This document shows, piece after piece, positions 9,381-18,712 of a stretch of 48,499 nucleotides of DNA; position 1 is the stretch's first letter, and each line of letters starts with the position of its first letter. Below the pieces are notes generated by a model. That model saw nothing but the letters and a program-made list of their open reading frames with translations. It searched no databases and was not told the DNA's origin. The position numbers and the translations under genes are program-made. Source of the DNA: an uncultured bacterium (GTDB lineage Bacteria > Chloroflexota > Anaerolineae > J036 > Brachytrichaceae); NCBI GenBank assembly GCA_903921365.1, contig CAIXPS010000272.1, positions 1 to 48,499 of the forward strand, written 5' to 3'.

Positions 9381-10382
9381 CTATCTGCCTGCGGCCAATA
9401 GCTCCTTCAACGCGCGCACGCGATCAGGTTGTTCCTCAAAGATATAGGTAACTGGCGTCACCACCACGCCACTGCCTCCGATGCTGCGCAGTTGCTGGAT
9501 CGCGCCAGTCAGTTCATTGCGCGGCACGATCAAGTTGACGGCAAACCAGGGCTCGTGACCATGGCTGACATAGACGGGCGCAAGCGTCGGCCCTTGCAGA
9601 CCGCCCAGCGTCGTCTGTGTTCGCAGCGCGTGCGCCACAACCTCGGCGGTGTCGCCGCGCATATTGGCAAACACCATCACATAGCGTTCGGCGCGCAGAT
9701 GAGCCTCGAAGTATTCGAGCAGGGTAATCGCGATGGCCGTCACTTCGGGGCGTTGCAGCGACTGGCGGTTTGCTACCAGCGTGGATTGCGTGTTGAGGAT
9801 GACCCCGTCGCTGAGAGGCCGCAGCCGATTTTGCTGTAGCGTCGAGCCGGTCTCAGTGATATCCACAATGATGTCCGCGTAACCGATTTCAGGCACGACC
9901 TCAAGCGATCCTTCGGCGTCGATCAGTTGAAAAGGTTCCACGCCGTGTTGGCGCAGGAATGCGGCAGTCAGTTTGTGATACTTATTCACCACGCGCAGGG
10001 GTTCCGGTAATGTGGCGGTCTTGCGCGCCAGGTCGGCCATGGTGAACACATCACCCCAGCTTTCCGGCACTGCGACTACCACCTTGCATTTGCCATAGCC
10101 CAGAGCATCGTGCAGTACCGTCGTGTGGCCCTCGTCATCCACATCGGCGATGACGTCATACCCCGTGATCCCAAAGTCGACGCCGCCATTGGCGACGCTG
10201 ACGGCAATATCGCGCGGTCGTTGGAATAGAACGGTCACGCCCGGCAGGCTGGGAATGCTGCCCACATAGCTGCGCGAAACCGATTGTTTGACGTCGAACC
10301 CACAGTGCGCCAGGAACTCAAGCGTGGGCTCCTGCATGCGTCCCTTGGAGGGCAGGGCGATTCTAATGTCTGTGCGAGCCAT
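9381..10382 (-). CDS. hisG: ATP phosphoribosyltransferase, long form
   Basis: First step of histidine synthesis: joins ATP and PRPP to phosphoribosyl-ATP. The 333 residues include the periplasmic-binding-protein-like catalytic part (IRIALPSKGRMQEPTLEFL at the start, DFGITGYDVI near 70, and the PRPP loop in DITETGSTLQQNRL) and a C-terminal extension that fits the long, histidine-inhibited form that works without HisZ. It is somewhat longer than the E. coli enzyme (299). The ATG lies only five bases after the sucC stop and has no clear ribosome-binding site of its own, so its translation probably depends on that of sucC. Confidence 0.94.
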   Translation of the reverse strand: MARTDIRIALPSKGRMQEPTLEFLAHCGFDVKQSVSRSYVGSIPSLPGVTVLFQRPRDIAVSVANGGVDFGITGYDVIADVDDEGHTTVLHDALGYGKCKVVVAVPESWGDVFTMADLARKTATLPEPLRVVNKYHKLTAAFLRQHGVEPFQLIDAEGSLEVVPEIGYADIIVDITETGSTLQQNRLRPLSDGVILNTQSTLVANRQSLQRPEVTAIAITLLEYFEAHLRAERYVMVFANMRGDTAEVVAHALRTQTTLGGLQGPTLAPVYVSHGHEPWFAVNLIVPRNELTGAIQQLRSIGGSGVVVTPVTYIFEEQPDRVRALKELLAAGR

Positions 10383-10387
10383 GGGGT

Positions 10388-11533
<1,146 letters not shown>

Positions 11534-11570
11534 GTGGTTTCATCTGCCTCAAACATTCTAGTAAAAATTA

Positions 11571-12422
11571 TCAAGATTCAACGATACGCTTGATTGAATA
11601 GTCCAGGTGGATCAGGCCGTCAATCAGATCGGCCTCGGTGGCGGAGACCTCATTGCGAATAGCGCTCAAGTCACTGCCGCCTGCTGACAACACAATGGTG
11701 AGATGGATGCCGTCTTCAAGCATCTGACCGCGTGACTTGATATACACCGCCGGATGTCTGGATTGGGCGTGGAAGAGCATCTCGGCGATGCGGGATTCGT
11801 CGCCTCGATCCAGAACCAGTGTGCGCTCAATATATCCGCCTGCGCCGATGGTGTGCGCGAGCACTGGCTGCAATGAACTGGTGAAGATATCCTTCATCTC
11901 GGACGGCACGCCAGGCAGGCATACGATGGTCGTAATGCCGTTTACGTCAAGCACGATCCCAGGCGCTGCGCCGTTCGGGTTTAATATCGGCCGGCTGGTG
12001 CGCGGGATCAACGCCATCTTTCGCCTGGCCTCGTTCAAGTCTGCGCTGAAGTTGGGGCGGATGGAGGCAATATATTCATAGCGCTTGCGCACCATTTCGA
12101 GCGCAATTTCATCCTCGTATAACTCAAGATTGAGCGCGCGCGCCAGTGCGCGCAAAGTCAGGTCGTCGTCGGTTGGCCCCAGCCCGCCGGTAGTCAGGAT
12201 CAGGCGCGGCCCGCGCCTTAAACCGCTTGCGAGCGCCTCGGCAATCTCATCATATTCATCACGCAGAATCACCGCGCGGCGCACGCGCGCGCCAATGCCC
12301 GTCAGCGAGCGCACCAGCCAGTAGGTGTTGGTGTCCTGCACCTGCCCGACAAGGAGTTCGTTGCCGATTGCGAAAATCTCGACGCAACGATCACAATCGT
12401 CGCTTTTGTTCAGTTCATCCAT
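11571..12422 (-). CDS. CinA-like molybdopterin-binding-fold protein (no deamidase domain)
   Basis: The 283 residues match the N-terminal part of CinA (competence/damage-inducible protein A). They open EIFAIGNELLVGQVQDTNTY, followed by the family signature LTTGGLGPTDDDLT near 77-90 and PGVPSEMKDIF near 170. In CinA this domain has ADP-ribose/NADH pyrophosphatase-type activity. The C-terminal nicotinamide-nucleotide amidase (PncC) domain of full-length CinA, about 160 residues, is absent, and residues after about 250 do not replace it. The gene lies 26 bases after the M20 peptidase gene and 37 before sucC, in the same transcription direction. Confidence 0.88.
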   Translation of the reverse strand: MDELNKSDDCDRCVEIFAIGNELLVGQVQDTNTYWLVRSLTGIGARVRRAVILRDEYDEIAEALASGLRRGPRLILTTGGLGPTDDDLTLRALARALNLELYEDEIALEMVRKRYEYIASIRPNFSADLNEARRKMALIPRTSRPILNPNGAAPGIVLDVNGITTIVCLPGVPSEMKDIFTSSLQPVLAHTIGAGGYIERTLVLDRGDESRIAEMLFHAQSRHPAVYIKSRGQMLEDGIHLTIVLSAGGSDLSAIRNEVSATEADLIDGLIHLDYSIKRIVES

Positions 12423-12448
12423 AAATGCTGAGATGATACACTCAAACC

Positions 12449-13822
12449 CTACGCGGCGCCGGTGAATTGGCTAACAACCTCATACAACGCGCGAACGCCC
12501 CAACTGAGCGAGTCAATGGACACACGCTCATTGTGACCATGCACCATGTCGCTGAAGTGTTCGCCCTGCTTGAAGCGCATTGGTGAAAAACCGTAACAGA
12601 TCGCGCCGAGCTTGGCGACGTGCTTCGCATCGGTTGCGCCCGTGAGCATCGACGGAATCGGTATGCCGGCAGGGTCCAGGCGTTTGAGGGTCTGGCAGAT
12701 GGTTCTGTACAGCGGCGTAGCGGTGCTGAATTCGATTGGCGGTGAAACACTGTCCACTTCGAAAGTCATATTCTCCGCTTCGTTGCCCAGGGCGTGCATC
12801 AACTCATCGACCATTTCAGCAGCGCCGAAGCCTGGAACTGTTCGGCAATCGATGACCGCATCCGCATGCGAAGGGATGACGTTGGTTTTGCGTCCGGCGC
12901 GCAATCCGGTGGGTGTGACGGTATTGTGGGTGATGGCGCGCAATTCCGCAGCCAACCCGGCATCGCGAACGACATGCTCCAGCAACGGCGATCCATTTTG
13001 CTCGGTGTTGCCAAGCACGGCGCGTATGCCGGCGCCATGGGCGCCGCCCAGTCCGTCGGCCAACCCGGTGATAAACGCCCGCGCGGTCGGGCTCATGTGC
13101 ATGGGCAGACGGGCGCGCGACAGTTTGTCGATTGCGCGCGCCAGATGGACGACGGCGTTGTCATCGTGTGGGACGCTGGCATGGCCAGGCTTGCCCCTGG
13201 CGCGCATCCGCATCCACACGGTGCCTTTCTCGGCTGCCTGAATCGGGTAGAAGCACTTTCCGGCCGCATACATGGAATATCCGCCAAACTCGCTGATGCC
13301 GTATTCAGCGCGCAGAAGATCGGGGTGCTGTGCGATGAGCGGACCGATGCCCAGATCGGTGTCTGTTTCCTCATCGGCGGTTGCGGCCAAGATGATGTCG
13401 CGATGGGGAACAGCGCAGGTCTGCGCCTGCACTCTGCGGGCGATTGCCAGAAACACCGCGAGTTGCATAGCGCCGATCCCTTTCATATCGAGCGCGCCAC
13501 GACCGTAGACATAGCCATCCTGGAGGACGCCGCCGAAAGGGTCCACTGTCCAGTGTTCACGCTCAACCGGAACGACATCCGTATGCGAGTAAAGTAAAAA
13601 GGGAGCGGCAGTTCCATCCCCTTTGATTCGCCCGATAACATTTCCTCGTCCAGGCGCCATTTCGATGACGGTGGGTGTAATCCCGTTCTCATGAAGAATG
13701 TTGGCGATGTAACTGGCTGCGGCGCTTTCATTGCCAGGCGGGTTAGACGTGTCGATGCGAATTAACCCCTGTAGCAGGCGAACCGTTTCATCCGCCATCG
13801 CGCTCCAGTGTAGATCGGTCAT
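12449..13822 (-). CDS. M20-family metallopeptidase (ArgE/DapE/CPG2 type)
   Basis: A cytosolic two-zinc amidohydrolase of the M20 family, 457 residues from the ATG at 13822 (GGGAGA lies upstream; in-frame codons further up would run into the proS start). Metal and catalytic motifs are clear: LLYSHTDVVPVEREHW (zinc His and catalytic Asp), GRGALDMKGIGAM (bridging Asp), TADEETDTDLG (general base Glu and zinc Glu), and the dimerisation domain with RGKPGHASVPHDDNAV. The last zinc His is in VHGHNERVS. The substrate is not deducible; DapE, ArgE and general dipeptidase functions are all open. It starts the long leftward gene train and is divergent from proS. Confidence 0.9.
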   Translation of the reverse strand: MTDLHWSAMADETVRLLQGLIRIDTSNPPGNESAAASYIANILHENGITPTVIEMAPGRGNVIGRIKGDGTAAPFLLYSHTDVVPVEREHWTVDPFGGVLQDGYVYGRGALDMKGIGAMQLAVFLAIARRVQAQTCAVPHRDIILAATADEETDTDLGIGPLIAQHPDLLRAEYGISEFGGYSMYAAGKCFYPIQAAEKGTVWMRMRARGKPGHASVPHDDNAVVHLARAIDKLSRARLPMHMSPTARAFITGLADGLGGAHGAGIRAVLGNTEQNGSPLLEHVVRDAGLAAELRAITHNTVTPTGLRAGRKTNVIPSHADAVIDCRTVPGFGAAEMVDELMHALGNEAENMTFEVDSVSPPIEFSTATPLYRTICQTLKRLDPAGIPIPSMLTGATDAKHVAKLGAICYGFSPMRFKQGEHFSDMVHGHNERVSIDSLSWGVRALYEVVSQFTGAA

Positions 13823-13842
13823 GCAAGCATTCTCCCACATCG

Positions 13843-13848
13843 TATAAT
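13843..13848 (+). promoter_or_regulatory. Possible -10 element of proS (TATAAT)
   Basis: A perfect TATAAT lies 14 bases before the proS ATG, in the 40-base gap between the divergent M20 gene and proS. No good -35 is seen at the usual distance. If it is used, the transcript would start near 13855 and have a leader of only about eight bases, so proS would be almost leaderless. Confidence 0.35.
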
Positions 13849-13862
13849 GCTTCAGATAAAAA

Positions 13863-15293
13863 ATGGCAAAGATCACACCTCGGTCCAAAGATTATTCTGA
13901 GTGGTACCTTGACGTTATTCGTGAAGCAGATATGGCGGATTACGCGCCGGTGCGCGGCTGCATAGTTGTCAAGCCCTATGGCTGGTCGCTGTACGAGAAC
14001 ATGCGCGATTTTCTCGATAAGCGTTTTAAAGACACGGGACATAGCAACGCGGCTTTCCCCATGTTTATTCCCATGAGTTTTCTGCAAAAGGAAGCGGAGC
14101 ATGTAAAGGGGTTCAGCCCGGAACTGGCGATCGTCACAATTGGCGGCGGCGAGGAGCTGGAAGAGCCGCTGGCGGTTCGCCCGACGAGCGAGACCATCAT
14201 CGGGTACATGTACGCCCAGTGGGTGAAGTCCTACCGCGACTTGCCTGTTTTGATTAATACCTGGAACAGCGTGGTGCGTTGGGAGAAACGAACGAAACCA
14301 TTCCTGCGCACGATGGAATTTTACTGGCAGGAAGGTCATACCGCACATGCGACGCATGAAGACTCTCAGGCAGAAGTCATGCGGATGCTGGATGTGTATG
14401 AGCAACATGCGCTCACCGAGTGCGCCATCCCTGTGATCAAAGGGCGCAAGAGCATCAGCGAGCGCTTTGCGGGCGCTAACAACACGTACAGTATCGAGGC
14501 CATGATGGGCGATCGCAAAGCCTTGCAGTCGGGCACAAGCCACGACCTCGGGCAAAACTTTGCCAAAGCCTTCGATATCAAGTTCCTCGATCGCGATAAC
14601 ACCGAAAAACTGTGCTGGACGACGTCGTGGGGACTGAGTTGGCGCATGTTGGGCGCCGTTATTATGGTTCATGGTGATGATCAAGGGTTGCGCCTGCCGC
14701 CCAGGATTGCGCCCATTCAGGTCGCGATTGTCCCCATATACCGCAATGATGCCGAGAAAAGTGTCGTCATGGAGACCGCAGCCCGCGTCTTTAAGACACT
14801 CAAGGACGCAGGGTTGCGCGTCAAGCTGGATGACCGCGAAGAAACGCCTGGCTTCAAGTTTAACGATTGGGAAATGCGCGGCGTGCCGGCGCGGGTGGAG
14901 ATCGGGCCAAAAGACGTGGCGAATCATTCCGTGGCGTTGGCGCGCCGCGATGTGCCCGGTAAACCCGGCAAGGCGTTCGTGCCGCAGGACGGTTTGCCGG
15001 AGCGCGTGATTGCGCTTCTTGATGAAATCCAGGCCGGTTTGTTGAAGCAGGCAACCGCGTTTCGCGATGCCAACATCCGCGAAGTAAACACTTATGATGA
15101 ACTGAAGGCGGCCGTAGAGGACGGTTTTGCGCTGGCGCCCGTGGTTGACGACCCGGAGGTCGATGCAAAGATCAAAGAGGAAACCAAAGCCACCAACCGC
15201 AATTTCCCGCTTGATCAGGCCGAGGGCGAGTGGAAGTGCATCATCACAGGCAAGCCGGTGCGGGAGCGGGCATTGTTCGCCAGGGCGTACTAA
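13863..15293 (+). CDS. proS: Prolyl-tRNA synthetase, archaeal/eukaryote type
   Basis: Charges tRNA-Pro. The 476-residue protein is the short ProS type found in archaea, eukaryotes and some bacteria: it lacks the editing insertion between motifs 2 and 3 of the E. coli type. Motif 2 lies in VVRWEKRTKPFLRTMEFYW (about 138-156), motif 3 in WRMLGAVIMVHGDDQG. The anticodon-binding domain begins near IQVAIVPIY, and a C-terminal zinc-type domain ends with the tyrosine of RALFARAY, as is typical of this type. It is followed 15 bases later by a GH3-like gene with no functional link to it. Confidence 0.96.
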   Translation: MAKITPRSKDYSEWYLDVIREADMADYAPVRGCIVVKPYGWSLYENMRDFLDKRFKDTGHSNAAFPMFIPMSFLQKEAEHVKGFSPELAIVTIGGGEELEEPLAVRPTSETIIGYMYAQWVKSYRDLPVLINTWNSVVRWEKRTKPFLRTMEFYWQEGHTAHATHEDSQAEVMRMLDVYEQHALTECAIPVIKGRKSISERFAGANNTYSIEAMMGDRKALQSGTSHDLGQNFAKAFDIKFLDRDNTEKLCWTTSWGLSWRMLGAVIMVHGDDQGLRLPPRIAPIQVAIVPIYRNDAEKSVVMETAARVFKTLKDAGLRVKLDDREETPGFKFNDWEMRGVPARVEIGPKDVANHSVALARRDVPGKPGKAFVPQDGLPERVIALLDEIQAGLLKQATAFRDANIREVNTYDELKAAVEDGFALAPVVDDPEVDAKIKEETKATNRNFPLDQAEGEWKCIITGKPVRERALFARAY

Positions 15294-15308
15294 GTCCGAA
15301 CCATTGTC

Positions 15309-18305
15309 ATGCAATCACGGCACAGGCAAACCCAGAGGTTACACGGCCGCGACCACCGCGTTCTAAACGCATTCCTGGTGATCGTGGCGGTATTTTGTCA
15401 GGTGGTTGCCGCGCCGATGACGGCTGCTGGACAAACTGCGACGCCTCCGCCGTATGCCCGCAATGTTGCAGCCATCGTCAAGGGGATGACGGTCAATCAA
15501 AAAGTTGGTCAGCTCTTCATGGTGAGCTTCCCGGGCACTGATACGACGCCGACATCTGATATCGCCGATCTGATCATCAACTATCATGTTGGCGGCGTCC
15601 AGTTGCGCGCCGCGAATCAGAATATCACCAATGGGACGGACGGGACGCGCCAGCTTGCCGAGTTAACCAACCGGTTGCAGGCGTTGGCTGCCGTCACGCA
15701 GACCACTGTTGCACTTGACGTAACCGCTACGCCGGCAGGATTAAACGCGCTGCGCACCCTGCCACTCGGCGTTGACACCATTCCTCTGTTCGTTGCGACT
15801 TCTCAGGAAGGAGACGGCGCGCCCTATTCCAACATTACACAAGGGCAGACCCAGATACCCAGCGAACTCGCCATTGGCGCTACGTGGCGCCCGGACAATG
15901 CGGGCATCGTAGGCCAGATCACGGGGCGCGAGTTAACAGCTTTGGGCATCAATGTGTTGCTAGGCCCGATTCTGGACGTTCTGGACGATCCAAAACCGAC
16001 AACGCCAGTGGATATCGGCACCCGCGTCTTCGGCGGCGACCCCTACTGGGTGGGTCGATTTGGCGCAGCCTATGTGAGCGGTGTGCACATTGGCAGCCAC
16101 AACCGGATCGCTGTTGTGGCCTCCCGTTTCCCAGGGCTTGGGTCTTCTGACCGCAGTGTGGAAGATGAAATCCCCACCGTGCAGAAGTCGCTCGAACAAC
16201 TGAAGCAGATTGAACTGGCGCCATTTTTTGCGGTGACGCAAGTGTCGAATGACCAACCCATCACCGCCACCGTCGATGGTCTGCTGGTATCGCATATCCG
16301 CTATCGCGGTTTCCAGGGAAACATTCGCGCCAGCACAAGACCGGTGAGTCTCGACCCGATTGCGTATCAGGCGCTGATGTCTCTCCCCGAAATAGCGCCC
16401 TGGCGGAATGCGGGCGGCGTCACTTTCAGCGACAATCTGGGGGTGCGCGGCGTCAGGCGGTTCTACGATCCACTCGACCTGACCTTTAATGCCCGTCGCG
16501 TGGCTCAAGAAGCCTTTTTAGCCGGCAATGATGTTCTTATTCTGGGTAATTTCGGGCTGAACAACTCCTGGCAGGAGGAGCTTGCGAACATCAAGGACAC
16601 AATCCAGTTCTTCCGTGAGCGCTACGTCAGCGACCAGACCTGGGCGGCGCGTATTGATGCTGCGCTCGCGCGCATTATTGCGCTTAAGTTGAAGCTATAC
16701 CAGGGGGTGCTCACCACTGAGAATGTGGGCGTCAACGCTTACTTTGCCAGTCAAATAAATACCAGCAATGAGATGATCTCAAATATTGCCAAGCAAGCGG
16801 TGACGCTTTTGTCGCCCAGCGCGCGTGATCTGCCGTCGCTTGTGCCGGCCGCGCCCGGGAAGGATGAGAGCATCGTATTCATCACCGATGATCGCCAGAT
16901 ACGCGATTGCACCCGCTGCGCGCCTTATTCAGCCATCTCGCGCACTGCGTTGCAGGAAATCGCTCTAAACCTGTACGGGCCAAAGAGCACTGGACAACTC
17001 AACCCTTCGCGGGTGTCCTCGCTCTCGTTCAACGACTTGGCGGAGTACAACACGCGCGCAGCCGCTTTACCCACGCCCACGGTCAGCTTGTCAGTGACAG
17101 TAACGCCGACACTCACACCGATTACGTCAACCGCAACGCTGACCCCGACTGCGCTTAACGATTCGGTGAACGCACAGAAGGCGATCGACAATGCAGACAT
17201 GGTTGTTATCGCGATGCTTGACTTGAGCGCGGATTCCAAGTCGACGAAAATATTCCGCGATTTTCTTGCCCAGAGGGCCGATTCGCTGCGTGACAAACGA
17301 GTCGTAGTGTTTGCATTTGGCGCGCCGTACTATCTGGATACGACAGAAATCAGCAAACTGACCGCCTATTTTGGCGTGTATAGCCGGCAGCCCGTATTTC
17401 TTGAGGCGGCGATTCGGGCGCTGTTTGGTGAATTTCCGCCTGACGGCGCCTCGCCGGTTTCGATTACGGCACTGAACTACTCCTTGTTGCTGCAAACAGC
17501 GCCGGATCAGCAGCAGGTGATCACACTCATTGCGTCAAACCCGCTCTCAAATACGCAGGTGGCTACCGGGCCGCTTGAGATGAAGATCGGAGATAAACTG
17601 AAGCTGCGCGCCGGGCCGATCGTTGATCACAATAACCGTATTGTTCCGGACGGCACACAGGTTCAGTTTGTGCTGGCCTATCCATCAGAGCGTGTCGAGC
17701 AGCAGCAACCGGCTGTTTCCACACGCGACGGCATCGCAGAAACGATCGTCGTAATTGAGCGTAAAGGGACACTGGAGATACGGGCACAGGCCGATCCGGC
17801 GCTTACGTCATACGTCATCCGAGTGAACATCGGCGACAACGCGGTTTCCATTGAGACGATCAAGCCGACGGCGTTGCCCACTGCGACGCCGGAACCATCG
17901 CCGACGGCGACAGACAAACCCACGATCCCTGCGACGCTCTCGACAACACCGACGCTGGCGGCGCCGTCGGCGCCTGCGATTGTCAGGTCGAGTCTGGGTG
18001 GTTTTGTGATCACGATGCTCGTTTTAGTTGTAATTGCGCTGGTCGCGATCCTGACACTGAACGCGACCGGGCGGCTGCGTTCGGGGATGCGCTGGCGCGT
18101 GACATTGATCAGTTGGAGCGCTGGCTGGATCAGCTATGTCTTGTATGTCACGGGGGCGCCCGGAACGAATCGCATCGCGACCCTGATGGGCTGGTATGGG
18201 TCAGTGATCCTGGCTGTCGTGGTTGCATCCCTGGCGCTCATTGCCGGCGTAGCGGTCACCTTTTTTGTCAATCAGCAATCGAGTAGACCAGTCAGTGGAA
18301 GCTAA
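15309..18305 (+). CDS. Membrane-anchored GH3-like (NagZ-type) protein with altered active site
   Basis: A 998-residue exported protein. Residues 20-41 form a signal peptide or anchor (LNAFLVIVAVFCQVVAA). Residues about 55-420 resemble the GH3 barrel of beta-N-acetylhexosaminidases (GMTVNQKVGQLFMVSFPG; EGDGAPYSNI). The nucleophile is retained as Asp375 (FSDNLGVRGV). The usual KHFPGHG loop that binds substrate and carries the acid/base histidine further on is instead SRFPGLG at 272-278, followed by SSDRSVEDEIP with no histidine. A GH3 C-terminal-like domain follows, broken by a Thr/Pro linker near 590-615. After a second Thr/Pro stretch (about 855-890) come three membrane helices near the C-terminus. 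It precedes a GlmS-type isomerase gene, which suggests amino-sugar turnover; it could also be a non-catalytic wall-binding protein. Confidence 0.8.
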   Translation: MQSRHRQTQRLHGRDHRVLNAFLVIVAVFCQVVAAPMTAAGQTATPPPYARNVAAIVKGMTVNQKVGQLFMVSFPGTDTTPTSDIADLIINYHVGGVQLRAANQNITNGTDGTRQLAELTNRLQALAAVTQTTVALDVTATPAGLNALRTLPLGVDTIPLFVATSQEGDGAPYSNITQGQTQIPSELAIGATWRPDNAGIVGQITGRELTALGINVLLGPILDVLDDPKPTTPVDIGTRVFGGDPYWVGRFGAAYVSGVHIGSHNRIAVVASRFPGLGSSDRSVEDEIPTVQKSLEQLKQIELAPFFAVTQVSNDQPITATVDGLLVSHIRYRGFQGNIRASTRPVSLDPIAYQALMSLPEIAPWRNAGGVTFSDNLGVRGVRRFYDPLDLTFNARRVAQEAFLAGNDVLILGNFGLNNSWQEELANIKDTIQFFRERYVSDQTWAARIDAALARIIALKLKLYQGVLTTENVGVNAYFASQINTSNEMISNIAKQAVTLLSPSARDLPSLVPAAPGKDESIVFITDDRQIRDCTRCAPYSAISRTALQEIALNLYGPKSTGQLNPSRVSSLSFNDLAEYNTRAAALPTPTVSLSVTVTPTLTPITSTATLTPTALNDSVNAQKAIDNADMVVIAMLDLSADSKSTKIFRDFLAQRADSLRDKRVVVFAFGAPYYLDTTEISKLTAYFGVYSRQPVFLEAAIRALFGEFPPDGASPVSITALNYSLLLQTAPDQQQVITLIASNPLSNTQVATGPLEMKIGDKLKLRAGPIVDHNNRIVPDGTQVQFVLAYPSERVEQQQPAVSTRDGIAETIVVIERKGTLEIRAQADPALTSYVIRVNIGDNAVSIETIKPTALPTATPEPSPTATDKPTIPATLSTTPTLAAPSAPAIVRSSLGGFVITMLVLVVIALVAILTLNATGRLRSGMRWRVTLISWSAGWISYVLYVTGAPGTNRIATLMGWYGSVILAVVVASLALIAGVAVTFFVNQQSSRPVSGS

Positions 18306-18348
18306 CACAGGTGAGAGTAATTCAAGAAGGGAGACGGGAAGAACGACT

Positions 18349-18696
18349 ATGGGTTTTCTGAAACGCTTATTTGGCGGTGATAGCAAGCCGGTCTCGCGCG
18401 ATGAGAGTGATGCGAATGCCCTCATTCTGTATGTGAAGGGTAAGAAATGCGGCGCGATTGCGCGCGTCCGCGTGGACCTGCGCAACGATTTAAGCCTGGA
18501 TGACGATGGTGAAAACTATGTCGTTCGCAAGCAGGTTGTTGACAATGTCTGTTACGGGATGGCTGAACTGGAACTGCATTTTGACGTGAACCATAAGGAA
18601 GTAAGCCGCGCAGTTACAAATGGTGAGATTGTTGCGCGCGCGGACTGGGAACAGCAGGAGTCTTTGCGCATTGCGCCACGCTCGCGCAATCAGTAG
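18349..18696 (+). CDS. Small conserved-looking protein of unknown function
   Basis: A 115-residue protein I do not recognise. The ATG at 18349 is chosen because AAGAAGGGAGACGGGAAG lies just upstream and it gives the amphipathic start MGFLKRLFGGDSKPV; an in-frame start at 18265 would overlap the GH3-like gene. The middle, ALILYVKGKKCGAIARVRVD and LRNDLSLDDDGENYVVRKQV, looks like alternating beta strands, with a single CG motif and a later CYG. The basic, amphipathic N-terminus could touch the membrane. It lies between the GH3-like gene and the SIS protein gene on the same strand, with gaps of 43 and 16 bases, so it is probably in the same transcript. Confidence 0.7.
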   Translation: MGFLKRLFGGDSKPVSRDESDANALILYVKGKKCGAIARVRVDLRNDLSLDDDGENYVVRKQVVDNVCYGMAELELHFDVNHKEVSRAVTNGEIVARADWEQQESLRIAPRSRNQ

Positions 18697-18712
18697 CCAG
18701 TGGGATAATCGC

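Noticed and set aside
13788-15314. A 508-residue open frame on the minus strand
   Set aside because: It lies fully opposite proS, whose motifs are intact; the translation has no recognisable domain and a His/Arg-rich composition typical of an antisense frame.
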